NCBI GenBank assembly: GCA_038025085.1
Contig: CM076146.1
Span: 23,878,501 to 23,942,500, forward strand
Length of the DNA stretch: 64,000 nt
Reading direction: 5' to 3'
Source: Tetragonia tetragonoides
Taxonomy: Eukaryota; Streptophyta; Magnoliopsida; Caryophyllales; Aizoaceae
A model generated the notes under the pieces. That model saw only the letters and a program-made list of their open reading frames with translations. It searched no databases and was not told the DNA's origin. This document shows positions 1 through 12,488 of the stretch, piece by piece (position 1 is the stretch's first letter; the number at the start of each line of letters is the position of its first letter). The position numbers and the translations under genes are program-made.

Positions 1-1259
1 TGTGTTGTATATTAAGAGAAAGCGTCCAAATACTTTGTTTGTATTCATTTGAGTGTGAAACTACACCTAGGATGTTTACAAGTACAAACAAGTTTCAACT
101 CAAGCTGTTGAATGAATTTTCGCGTTTTAACAGCTCTCATGACAAGGGTGATAGAAATTGAGTTCTTTTGTGTTGTATATTAAGAGAAAGCATCCAAATC
201 CTATGTTTGCATTCATTTGAGTATGAAACTACAGGTAGGATGTTTACAGTTACAAACAAGCTTCAACTCATGCTTTTGAATGCATTTACGCGTTTTAAAA
301 GCTCATACGAGTAGGGTGAAAGAGATTTGAGTTCTTTTGTGTTGTATATTAAGAGAAAGCATCCAAATACTATGTTTGCATTCATTTGAGTGTGAAACTA
401 CACCTAGGATGTTTACAAGTACAAACAAGCTTCAACTCAAGCTTTTGAATGTATTTACGCGTTTTAACAGCTCTTACGACTAGGGTGATAGAAATTGAGT
501 TCTTTTGTGTTGTATATTAAGAGAAAGCATCCAAATACTTTGTTTGTATTCATTTGAGTGTGAAACTATACCTAGGATGTTTACAGTTACAAACGTGCTT
601 CAACTCAAGCTTTTGAATGCATTTATGCTATTTAAAAGCTCATACAAGTAGGGTGAAAGAGATTTTAGTTCTTTTGTGTTGTATATTAAGAGAAAGCATC
701 CAAATACTGTGTTTGTATTCATTTGAGTGTGAAACTACACCTAGGATGTTTACAAGTACAAACAAGTTTCAACTCAAGCTGTTGAATGAATTTTCGCGTT
801 TTAACAGCTCTTAGAACTAGGGTGATAGAAATTGAGTTCTTTTGTGTTGTATATTAAGAGAAATCATCCAAATACTTTGTTTTCATTCATTTGAGTGTGA
901 AACTACACCTAGGATGTTTACAGTTACAAACAAGCTTCAACTCAAGCTTTTGAATGCATTTATGCTTTTTAAAAGCTCATACGAGAAGGGTGAAAGAGAT
1001 TTGAGTTCTTTTGTGTTGTATATTAAGAGAAAGCATCCAAATACTTTGTTTTCATTCATTTAAAAGGAAAGTGTGAAACTAAACCTAGGATGTTTACAAG
1101 TACAAACAAGCTTCAACTCAAGCTTTTGAATGCATTTATGCTTTTTAAAAGCTCATACGAGTAGGGTGAAAGAGATTTGAGTTCTTTTGTGTTGTATATT
1201 AAGAGAAAGCATCCAAATACTGTGTTTGTATTCATTTGAGTGTGAAACTACACCTAGTA

Positions 1260-4200
1260 TGTTTACAAGTACAAACAAGCTTCAACTCAAGCTTTTGAAT
1301 GAATTTACGCATTTTAAAAGCTCATACGAGTAGGGTGAAAGAGATTTGAGTTCTTTTGTGTTGTATATTAAGAGAAAGCATCCAAATACTTTGTGTACAT
1401 TCATTTGAGTGTGAAACTATACCTAGGATGTTTACAGTTACAAACAAGCTTCAACTCAAGCTTTTGAATGCATTTATGCTTTTTAAAAGCTCATACGAGT
1501 AGGGTGAAAGAGATTTGAGTTCTTTTGTGTTGTATATGAAGAGAAAGCATCCAAATACTTTGTTTGCATTCATTTGAATGTGTGAAACTACACCTAGGAT
1601 GTTTACAAGTACAAACAAGTTTCAACTCAAGCTATTGAATGAATTTTCGCGTTTTAACAGCTCTTAGAACTAGGGTGATAGAAATTGAGTTCTTTTGTGT
1701 TGTATATTAAGAGAAATCATCCAAATACTTTGTTTTCATTCATTTGAATGTGTGAAACAAAACCTAGGATGTTTACAAGTACAAACAAGCTTCAACTCAA
1801 GCTTTTGAAAGCATTTATGCTTTTTAAAAGCTCATACGTGTAGGGTGAAAGAGATTTGAGTTCTTTTGTGTTGTATATTAAGAGAAAGCATCCAAATGCT
1901 TTGTTTGCATTCATTTGAGTGTGAAACTACACCTTGGATGTTTACAAGTACAAACAAGCTTCAACTCAAGCTGTTGAACGAATTTACGCGGTTTAACAGC
2001 TCTTAAGACAAGGGTGCTAGAAATTGAGTTCTTTTGTGTTGTATATTAAGAGAAAGCTTCCAAATACTTTGTGTACATTCATTTGCGTGTGAAACTACAC
2101 CTAGGACGTTTACAGTTACAAACAAGTTTCAACTCAAGCTTTCGAATGCATTTACGCGTTTTAAAAGCTCATACGAGTAGGGTGAAAGAGATTTGAGTTC
2201 TTTTGTGTTGTATATTAAGAGAAAGCATCCAAATACTATGTTTGCATTCATTTGAGTGTGAAACTACACCTAGGATGTTTACAAGTACAAACAAGTTTCA
2301 ACTCAAGCTGTTGAATGAATTTACGCGTTTTAACAGCTCTTACGACAAGGGTGATAGAAATTCATATCTTTTGTGTTGTATATTAAGAGAAATCATCCAA
2401 ATACTTTGTTTGCATTCATTTGAGTGTGAAACTACACCTAGGAGGTTTACAAGTACAAACAAGCTTTAACTCAAGCTTTTGAATGTATTTACGCGTTTTA
2501 AAAGCTCAAACGAGTAGGGTGAAAGAGATTTGAGTTCTTTTGTGTTGTATATGAAGAGAAAGCATCCAAATACTTTGTTTGCATTCATTTGAATGTGTGA
2601 AACTACACCTAGGATGTTTACAAGTACAAACAAGCTTCAACTCAAGCTTTTGAATGTATTTACGCGTTTTAACAGCTCTTACGACTAGGGGGATAGAAAT
2701 TGAGTTCTTTTGTGTTGTATATTAAGAGAAAGCATCCAAATACTTTGTTTGTGTTCATTTGAGTGTGAAACTACACCTAGGATGTTTACAGTTACAAACA
2801 AGCTTCAACTCAAGCTTTTGAATGCATTTATGCTTTTTAAAAGCTCATACGAGTAGGGTAAAAGAGATTTGAGTTCTTTTGTGTTGTATATTAAGAGAAA
2901 GCATCCAAATAATTTGTTTGCATTCATTTGATTGTGTGAAACTAAACCTAGGATGTTTACAAGTACAAACAAGCTTCAACTCAAGCTTTTGAATGCATTT
3001 ATGCTTTTTAAAAGCTCATACGAGTAGGGTGAAAGAGATTTGAGTTCTTTTGTGTTGTATATTAAGAGAAAGGATCCAAATACTGTGTTTGTATTCATTT
3101 GAGTGTGAAACTACACCTAGGATGTTTACAAGTACAAACAAGCTTCAATTCAAGCTTTTGAATGTATTTACGCATTTTAAAAGCTCATACGAGTAGGGTG
3201 AAAGAGATTTGAGTTCTTTTGTGTTGTATATTAAGAGAAAGCATCCAAATACTTTGTGTACATTCATTTAAGTGTGAAACTACACCTAGGATGTTTACAG
3301 TTACAAACAAGCTTCAATTCATTTGAGTGTGAAACTATACCTAGGATGTTTACAGTTACACACAAGCGTCAACTCAAGCTTTTGAAAGCATTTACGCGTT
3401 TTAAAAGCTCATACGAGTAGGGTGAAAGAGATTTGAGTTCTTTTGTGTTGTATATTAAGAGAAAGCATCCAAATACGTTGTTTGCATTTATTTGAGTGTG
3501 AAACTACACCTAGGATGTTTACAGTTACAAACAAGCTTCAACTCAAGCTTTTGAATGCATTTACGCGTTTTAAAAGCTCATACGAGTAGGGTGAAAGAGA
3601 TTTGAGTTCTTTTGTGTTGTATATTAAGAGAAAGCATCCAAATACGTTGTTTGCGTTCATTTGAGTGTGAAACTACACCTAGGATGTTTACAGTTACAAA
3701 CGAGCTTCAACTCAAGCTTTTGAATGCATTTATGCTTTTTAAAAGCTCATACGAGTAGGGTGAAAGAGATTTCAATTCTTTTGTGTTGTATATTAAGAGA
3801 AAGCATCCAAATACTATGTTTGCATTCATTTGAGTGTGAAACTACACCTAGGATGTTTACAAGTACAAACAAGTTTCAACTCAAGCTGTTGAATGAATTT
3901 TCGCGTTTTAACAGCTCTTAAAACTAAGGTGATAGAAATTGAGTTCTTTTGTGTTGTATATTAAGAGAAATCATCCAAATACTTTGTTTTCATTCATTTG
4001 AGTGTGAAATTACACCTAGGATGTTTACAGTTACAAACAAGCTTCAACTCAAGCTTTTGAATGCATTTATGCTTTTTAAAAGCTCATACGAGTAGGGTGA
4101 AAGAGATTTGAGTTCTTTTGTGTTGTATATTAAGAGAAAGCATCCAAATACTTTGTTTTCATTCATTTGAATGTGTGAAACTAAACCTAGGATGTTTACA

Positions 4201-6732
4201 AGTACAAACAAGCTTCAACTCAAGCTTTTGAAAGCATTTATGCTTTTTAAAAGCTCATACGTGTAGGGTGAAAGAGATTTGAGTTTTTTTGTGTTGTATA
4301 TTAAGAGAAAGCATCCAAATACTTTGTTTGCATTCATTTGAGTGTGAAACTACACCTTGGATGTTTACAAGTACAAACAAGCTTCAACTCAAGCTGTTGA
4401 ACGAATTTACGCGGTTTAACAGCTCATACGAGTAAGGTGAAAGAGATTTGAGTTCTTTTGTGTTGTATATTAAGAGAAAGCATCCAAATACTTTGTTTGC
4501 ATTCATTTGAATGTGTGAAACTAAACCTAGGATGTTTACAAGTACAAACAAGCTTCAACTCAAGCTTTTGAATGTATTTACGCTTTTTAACAGCTCTTAC
4601 GACAAGGGTGATAGAAATTGAGTTCTTTTGTGTTGTATATTAAGAGAAAGCATCCAAATACTTTGTTTGTATTCATTTGAGTGTGAAACTACACCTAGGA
4701 TGTTTACAAGTACAAACAAGCTTCAACTCAAGATTTTGAATGTATTTACGCATTTTAAAAGCTCATACGAGTAGGGTAAAAGAGATTTGAGTTCTTTTGT
4801 GTTGTATATTAAGAGAAAGCATCCAAATACTTTGTTTGCATTCATTTGAATGTGTGAAACTAAACCTAGGATGTTTACAAGTACAAACAAGCTTCAACTC
4901 AAGCTTTTGAATGCATTTATGCTTTTTAAAAGCTCATACGAGTAGGGTGAAAGAGATTTGAGTTCTTTTGTGTTGTATATTAAGAGAAAGCATCCAAATA
5001 CTTTCTGTACATTCATTTGAGTGTGAAACTATACCTAGGATGTTTACAGTTACACACAAGCTTCAACTCAAGCTTTTGAAAGCATTTACGCGTTTTAAAA
5101 GCTCATACGAGTAGGGTGAAAGAGATTTGAGTTCTTTTGTGTTGTATATTAAGAGAAAGCATCCAAATACGTTGTTTGCATTTATTTGAGTGTGAAACTA
5201 CACCTAGGATGTTTACAGTTACAAACAAGCTTCAACTCAAGCTTTTGAATGCATTTACGCGTTTTAAAAGCTCATACGAGTAGGGTGAAAGAGATTTGAG
5301 TTCTTTTGTGTTGTATATTAAGAGAAAGCATCCAAATACGTTGTTTGCGTTTATTTGAGTGTGAAACTACACCTAGGATGTTTACAGTTACAAACGAGCT
5401 TCAACTCAAGCTTTTGAATGCATTTATGCTTTTTAAAAGCACATACGAGTAGGGTGAAAGAGATTTGAGTTCTTTTGTGTTGTATATTAAGAGAAAGCAT
5501 CCAAATACTTTGTTTGTATTCATTTGAGTGTGAAACTACACCTAGGATGTTTACAAGTACAAACAAGCTTCAACTCAAGCTTTTTAATGTATTTACGCAT
5601 TTTAAAAGCTCATACGAGTAGGGTGAAAGAGATTTGAGTTCTTTTGTGTTGTATATTAAGAGAAAGCATCCAAATACTTTGTGTACATTCATTTGAGTGT
5701 GAAACTATACCTAGGATGTTTACAGTTACAAACAAGCTTCAACTCAAGCTTTTGAATGCATTTACGCGTTTTAAAAGCTCATACGAGTAGGGTGAAAGAG
5801 ATTTGAGTTCTTTTTTGTTGTATATTAAGAGAAAGCATCCAAATACGTTGTTTGCATTCATTTGAGCGTGAAACTACACCTAGGATGTTTACAGTTACAA
5901 ACAAGCTTCAACTCAAGCTTTTGAATGCATTTATGCTTTTTAAAAGCTCATACGAGTAGGGTGAAAGAGATTTGAGTTCTTTTGTGTTGTATATTAAGAG
6001 AAAGCATCCAAATACTTTGTTTGTATTCATTTGAGTGTGAAACTACACCTAGGATGTTTACAAGTACAAACAAGCTTCAACTCAAGCTTTTGAATGTATT
6101 TACGCATTTTAAAAGCTCATACGAGTAGGGTAAAAGAGATTTGAGTTCTTTTGTGTTGTATATTAAGAGAAAGCTTCCAAATACTTTGTGTACATTCATT
6201 TGAGTGTGAAACTACACCTAGGATGTTTACCGTTACAAACAAGTTTCAACTCAAGCTTTTGAATGCATTTACGCGTTTTAAAAGCTCATACGAGTAGGGT
6301 GAAAGAGATTTGAATTCTTTTGTGTTGTATATTAAGAGAAAGCATCCAAATACTATGTTTGCATTAATTTGAGAGTGAAACTAGACCTAGGATGTTTACA
6401 AGTACAAACAAGTTTCAACTCAAGCTATTGAATGAATTTTCGCGTTTTAATAGCTCTTAGAACTAGGGTGATAGAAATTGAGTTCTTTTGTGTTGTATAT
6501 TAAGAGAAATCATCCAAATACTTTGTTTTCATTGATTTGAGTGTGAAACTACACCTAGGATGTTTACAGTTACAAACAAGCTTCAACTCAAGCTTTTGAA
6601 TGCATTTATGCTTTTTAAAAGCTCATACGAGTAGGGTGAAAGAGATTTGAGTTCTTTTGTGTTGTATATTAAGAGAAAGCATCCAAATACTTTGTTTTCA
6701 TTCATTTGATTGTGTGAAACTAAACCGAGGAT
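1260..6732 (+). repeat. Higher-order repeat copy 1 (shortened, about 5.47 kb)
   Basis: Copy 1 of a 34-monomer higher-order unit. Diagnostic variants line up with copy 2 at an offset of 5,472 bp from about 1260 to 3300 (the TATATGAAGAG monomer at 1531 matches 7003; the GGGGGATAG monomer at 2690 matches 8162). The offset is 5,418 bp from about 3360 to 3770, and 5,756 bp from there on. The changes are explained by a 55-bp partial-monomer insertion near 3310 and loss of two monomers near 3770 relative to copy 2. Boundaries are arbitrary in a tandem array and good to about one monomer. Confidence 0.85.
3275..3370 (+). repeat. Truncated monomer junction (55-bp partial duplication)
   Basis: Spacing between successive TGTTGTAT landmarks jumps from about 169 to 224 bp (3222 to 3446). 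After AAGCTTCAA at about 3309 the sequence restarts at TTCATTTGAGTGTG, so the segment from CATTCATTTG to the HindIII region occurs twice with the rest of a monomer missing. TTCA is available at both edges as microhomology. HOR copy 2 lacks the insert at the matching position (about 8730-8790), so it arose after that unit duplicated, or was lost from the copy. Confidence 0.85.
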
Positions 6733-9700
6733 GTTTACAAGTACAAACAAGCTTCAACTCAAGCTTTTGAATGAATTTACGCATTTTAAAAGCTCATACG
6801 AGTAGGGTGAAAGAGATTTGAGTTCTTTTGTGTTGTATATTAAGAGAAAGCATCCAAATACTTTGTGTACATTCATTTGAGTGTGAAACTATACCTAGGA
6901 TGTTTACAGTTACAAACAAGCTTCAACTGAAGCTTTTGAATGCATTTATGCTTTTTAAAAGCTCATACGAGTAGGGTGAAAGAGATTTGAGTTCTTTTGT
7001 GTTGTATATGAAGAGAAAGCATCCAAATACTTTGTTTGCATTCATTTGAATGTGTGAAACTACACCTAGGATGTTTACAAGTACAAACAAGTTTCAACTC
7101 AAGCTATTGAATGAATTTTCGCGTTTTAACAGCTCTTAGAACTAGGGTGATAGAAATTGAGTTCTTTTGTGTTGTATATTAAGAGAAATCATCCAAATAC
7201 TTTGTTTTCATTCATTTGAATGTGTGAAACTAAACCTAGGATGTTTACAAGTACAAACAAGCTTCAACTCAAGCTTTTGAAAGCATTTATGCTTTTTAAA
7301 AGCTCATACGTGTAGGGTGAAAGAGATTTGAGTTCTTTTGTGTTGTATATTAAGAGAAAGCATCCAAATACTTTGTTTGCATTCATTTGAGTGTGAAACT
7401 ACACCTTGGATGTTTACAAGTACAAACAAGCTTCAACTCAAGCTGTTGAACGAATTTACGCGGTTTAACAGCTCTTACGACAAGGGTGATAGAAATTGAG
7501 TTCTTTTGTGTTGTATATTAAGAGAAAGCTTCCAAATACTTTGTGTATATTCATTTGCGTGTGAAACTACACCTAGGACGTTTACAGTTACAAACAAGTT
7601 TCAACTCAAACTTTCGAATGCATTTACGCGTTTTAAAAGCTCATACGAGTAGGGTGAAAGAGATTTGAGTTCTTTTGTGTTGTATATTAAGAGAAAGCAT
7701 CCAAATACTATGTTTGCATTCATTTGAGTGTGAAACTACACCTAGGATGTTTACAAGTACAAACAAGTTTCAACTCAAGCTGTTGAATGAATTTACGCGT
7801 TTTAACAGCTCTTACGACAAGGGTGATAGAAATTCATATCTTTTGTGTTGTATATTAAGAGAAATCATCCAAATACTTTGTTTGCATTCATTTGAGTGTG
7901 AAACTACACCTAGGAGGTTTACAAGTACAAACAAGCTTCAACTCAAGCTTTTGAATGTATTTACGCGTTTTAAAAGCTCATACGAGTAGGGTGAAAGAGA
8001 TTTGAGTTCTTTTGTGTTGTATATTAAGAGAAAGCATCCAAATACTTTGTTTGCATTCATTTGAATGTGTGAAACTACACCTAGGATGTTTACAAGTACA
8101 AACAAGCTTCACACTCAAGCTTTTGAATGTATTTACGCGTTTTAACAGCTCTTACGACTAGGGGGATAGAAATTGAGTTCTTTTGTGTTGTATATTAAGA
8201 GAAAGCATCCAAATACTTTGTTTGTATTCATTTGAGTGTGAAACTACACCTAGGATGTTTACAGTTACAAACAAGCTTCAACTCAAGCTTTTGAATGCAT
8301 TTATGCTTTTTAAAAGCTCATACGAGTAGGGTAAAAGAGATTTGAGTTCTTTTGTGTTGTATATTAAGAGTTAGCATCCAAATAATTTGTTTGCATTCAT
8401 TTGAATGTGTGAAACTAAACCTAGGATGTTTACAAGTACAAACAAGCTTCAACTCAAGCTTTTGAATGCATTTATGCTTTTTAAAAGCTCATACGAGTAG
8501 GGTGAAAGAGATTTGAGTTCTTTTGTGTTGTATATTAAGAGAAAGGATCCAAATACTGTGTTTGTATTCATTTGAGTGTGAAACTACACCTAGGATGTTT
8601 ACAAGTACAAACAAGCTTCAATTCAAGCTTTTGAATGTATTTACGCATTTTAAAAGCTCATACGAGTAGGGTGAAAGAGATTTGAGTTCTTTTGTGTTGT
8701 ATATTAAGAGAAAGCATCCAAATACTTTGTTTACATTCATTTGAGTGTGAAACTATACCTAGGATGTTTACAGTTACACACAAGCGTCAACTCAAGCTTT
8801 TGAAAGCATTTACGCGTTTTAAAAGCTCATACGAGTAGGGTGAAAGAGATTTGAGTTCTTTTGTGTTGTATATTAAGAGAAAGCATCCAAATACGTTGTT
8901 TGCATTTATTTGAGTGTGAAACTACACCTAGGATGTTTACAGTTACAAACAAGCTTCAACTCAAGCTTTTGAATGCATTTACGCGTTTTAAAAGCTCATA
9001 CAAGTAGGGTGAAAGAGATTTGAGTTCTTTTGTGTTGTATATTAAGAGAAAGCATCCAAATACGTTGTTTGCATTCATTTGAGCGTGAAACTACACCTAG
9101 GATGTTTACAGTTACAAACGAGCTTCAACTCAAGCTTTTGAATGCATTTATGCTTTTTAAAAGCTCATACGAGTAGGGTGAAAGAGATTTGAGTTCTTTT
9201 GTGTTGTATATTAAGAGAAAGCATCCAAATACTTTGTTTGTATTCATTTGAGTGTGAAACTACACCTAGGATGTTTACAAGTACAAACAAGCTTCAACTC
9301 AAGCTTTTGAATGTATTTACGCATTTTAAAAGCTCATACGAGTAGGGTAAAAGAGATTTGAGTTCTTTTGTGTTGTATATTAAGAGAAAGCATCCAAATA
9401 CTTTGTGTACATTCATTTGAGTGTGAAACTATACCTAGGATGCTTACCGTTACAAACAAGTTTCAACTCAAGCTTTTGAATGCATTTACGCGTTTTAAAA
9501 GCTCATACGAGTAGGGTGAAAGAGATTTGAATTCTTTTGTGTTGTATATTAAGAGAAAGCATCCAAATACTATGTTTGCATTCATTTGAGTGTGAAACTA
9601 CACCTAGGATGTTTACAAGTACAAACAAGTTTCAACTCAAGCTGTTGAATGAATTTTCGCGTTTTAACAGCTCTTAGAACTAGGGTGATAGAAATTGAGT

Positions 9701-12488
9701 TCTTTTGTGTTGTATATTAAGAGAAATCATCCAAATACTTTGTTTTCATTCATTTGAGTGTGAAATTACACCTAGGATGTTTACAGTTACAAACAAGCTT
9801 CAACTCAAGCTTTTGAATGCATTTATGCTTTTTAAAAGCTCATACGAGTAGGGTGAAAGAGATTTGAGTTCTTTTGTGTTGTATATTAAGAGAAAGCATC
9901 CAAGTACTTTGTTTTCATTCATTTGAATGTGTGAAACTAAACCTAGGATGTTTACAAGTACAAACAAGCTTCAACTCAAGCTTTTGAAAGCATTTATGCT
10001 TTTTAAAAGCTCATACGTGTAGGGTGAAAGAGATTTGAGTTCTTTTGTGTTGTATATTAAGAGAAAGCATCCAAATACTTTGTTTGCATTCATTTGAGTG
10101 TGAAACTACACCTTGGATGTTTACAAGTACAAACAAGCTTCAACTCAAGCCGTTGAACGAATTTACGCGGTTTAACAGCTCATACGAGTAAGGTGAAAGA
10201 GATTTGAGTTCTTTTGTGTTGTATATTAAGAGAAAGCATCCAAATACTTTGTTTGCATTCATTTGAATGTGTGAAACTAAACCTAGGATGTTTACAAGTA
10301 CAAACAAGCTTCAACTCAAGCTTTTGAATGTATTTACGCTTTTTAACAGCTCTTACGGCAAGGGTGATAGAAATTGAGTTCTTTTGTATTGTATATTAAG
10401 AGAAAGCATCCAAATACTTTGTTTGTATTCATTTGAGTGTGAAACTACACCTAGGATGTTTACAAGTACAAACAAGCTTCAACTCAAGATTTTGAATGTA
10501 TTTACGCATTTTAAAAGCTCATACGAGTAGGGTAAAAGAGATTTGAGTTCTTTTGTGTTGTATATTAAGAGAAAGCATCCAAATACTTTGTTTGCATTCA
10601 TTTGAATGTGTGAAACTAAACCTAGGATGTTTACAAGTACAAACAAGCTTCAACTCAAGCTTTTGAATGCATTTATGCTTTTTAAAAGCTCATACGAGTA
10701 GGGTGAAAGAGATTTGAGTTCTTTTGTGTTGTATATTAAGAGAAAGCATCCAAATACTTTCTGTACATTCATTTGAGTGTGAAACTATACCTAGGATGTT
10801 TACAGTTACACACAAGCTTCAACTCAAGCTTTTGAAAGCATTTACGCGTTTTAAAAGCTCTTACGAGTAGGGTGAAAGAGATTTGAGTTCTTTTGTGTTG
10901 TATATTAAGAGAAAGCATCCAAATACGTTGTTTGCATTTATTTGAGTGTGAAACTACACCTAGGATGTTTACAGTTACAAACAAGCTTCAACTCAAGCTT
11001 TTGAATGCATTTACGCGTTTTAAAAGCTCATACGAGTAGGGTGAAAGAGATTTGAGTTCTTTTGTGTTGTATATTAAGAGAAAGCATCCAAATACGTTGT
11101 TTGCGTTTATTTGAGTGTGAAACTACACCTAGGATGTTTACAGTTACAAACGAGCTTCAACTCAAGCTTTTGAATGCATTTATGCTTTTTAAAAGCACAT
11201 ACGAGTAGGGTGAAAGAGATTTGAGTTCTTTTGTGTTGTATATTAAGAGAAAGCATCCAAATACTTTGTTTGTATTCATTTGAGTGTGAAACTACACCTA
11301 GGATGTTTACAAGTACAAACAAGCTTCAACTCAAGCTTTTTAATGTATTTACGCATTTTAAAAGCTCATACGAGTAGGGTGAAAGAGATTTGAGTTCTTT
11401 TGTGTTGTATATTAAGAGAAAGCATCCAAATACTTTGTGTACATTCATTTGAGTGTGAAACTATACCTAGGATGTTTACAGTTACAAACAAGCTTCAACT
11501 CAAGCTTTTGAATGCATTTACGCGTTTTAAAAGCTCATACGAGTAGGGTGAAAGAGATTTGAGTTCTTTTTTGTTGTATATTAAGAGAAAGCATCCAAAT
11601 ACGTTGTTTGCATTCATTTGAGCGTGAAACTACACCTAGGATGTTTACAGTTACAAACAAGCTTCAACTCAAGCTTTTGAATGCATTTATGCTTTTTAAA
11701 AGCTCATACGAGTAGGGTGAAAGAGATTTGAGTTCTTTTGTGTTGTATATTAAGAGAAAGCATCCAAATACTTTGTTTGTATTCATTTGAGTGTGAAACT
11801 ACACCTAGGATGTTTACAAGTACAAACAAGCTTCAACTCAAGCTTTTGAATGTATTTACGCATTTTAAAAGCTCATACGAGTAGGGTAAAAGAGATTTGA
11901 GTTCTTTTGTGTTGTATATTAAGAGAAAGCTTCCAAATACTTTGTGTACATTCATTTGAGTGTGAAACTACACCTAGGATGTTTACCGTTACAAACAAGT
12001 TTCAACTCAAGCTTTTGAATGCATTTACGCGTTTTAAAAGCTCATACGAGTAGGGTGAAAGAGATTTGAATTCTTTTGTGTTGTATATTAAGAGAAAGCA
12101 TCCAAATACTATGTTTGCATTAATTTGAGAGTGAAACTAGACCTAGGATGTTTACAAGTACAAACAAGTTTCAACTCAAGCTATTGAATGAATTTTCGCG
12201 TTTTAATAGCTCTTAGAACTAGGGTGATAGAAATTGAGTTCTTTTGTGTTGTATATTAAGAGAAATCATCCAAATACTTTGTTTTCATTGATTTGAGTGT
12301 GAAACTACACCTAGGATGTTTACAGTTACAAACAAGCTTCAACTCAAGCTTTTGAATGCATTTATGCTTTTTAAAAGCTCATACGAGTAGGGTGAAAGAG
12401 ATTTGAGTTCTTTTGTGTTGTATATTAAGAGAAAGCATCCAAATACTTTGTTTTCATTCATTTGATTGTGTGAAACTAAACCGAGGAT
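6733..12488 (+). repeat. Higher-order repeat copy 2 (5,756 bp, 34 monomers)
   Basis: Full-length copy. It repeats as copy 3 at exactly +5,756 bp: the CTTTCTGTAC variant (5001 and 10757), the CAAGATTTTG variant (4731 and 10487) and the ACGAATTTACGCGG variant (7450 and 13206) all keep this spacing. Within the unit the ACGCGGTTTAAC monomers sit 16 and 18 monomers apart (2,707 and 3,049 bp), so it is roughly but not exactly two half-units. By eye the copies differ at only a few sites, such as ACTACACC versus ACTAGACC near 7062 and 12818. Confidence 0.92.

Noticed and set aside
7675..7989. 104-codon open frame, repeated at 13431 and 16309, and similar 62-88 codon frames throughout the array on both strands
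   Set aside because: The frames are translations of the satellite. A 168-bp monomer is a multiple of three, so a frame can stay open across two copies when a variant lacks the usual GAGTAG stop. They recur only because the DNA repeats, and have no promoter, start context or conserved protein signature.
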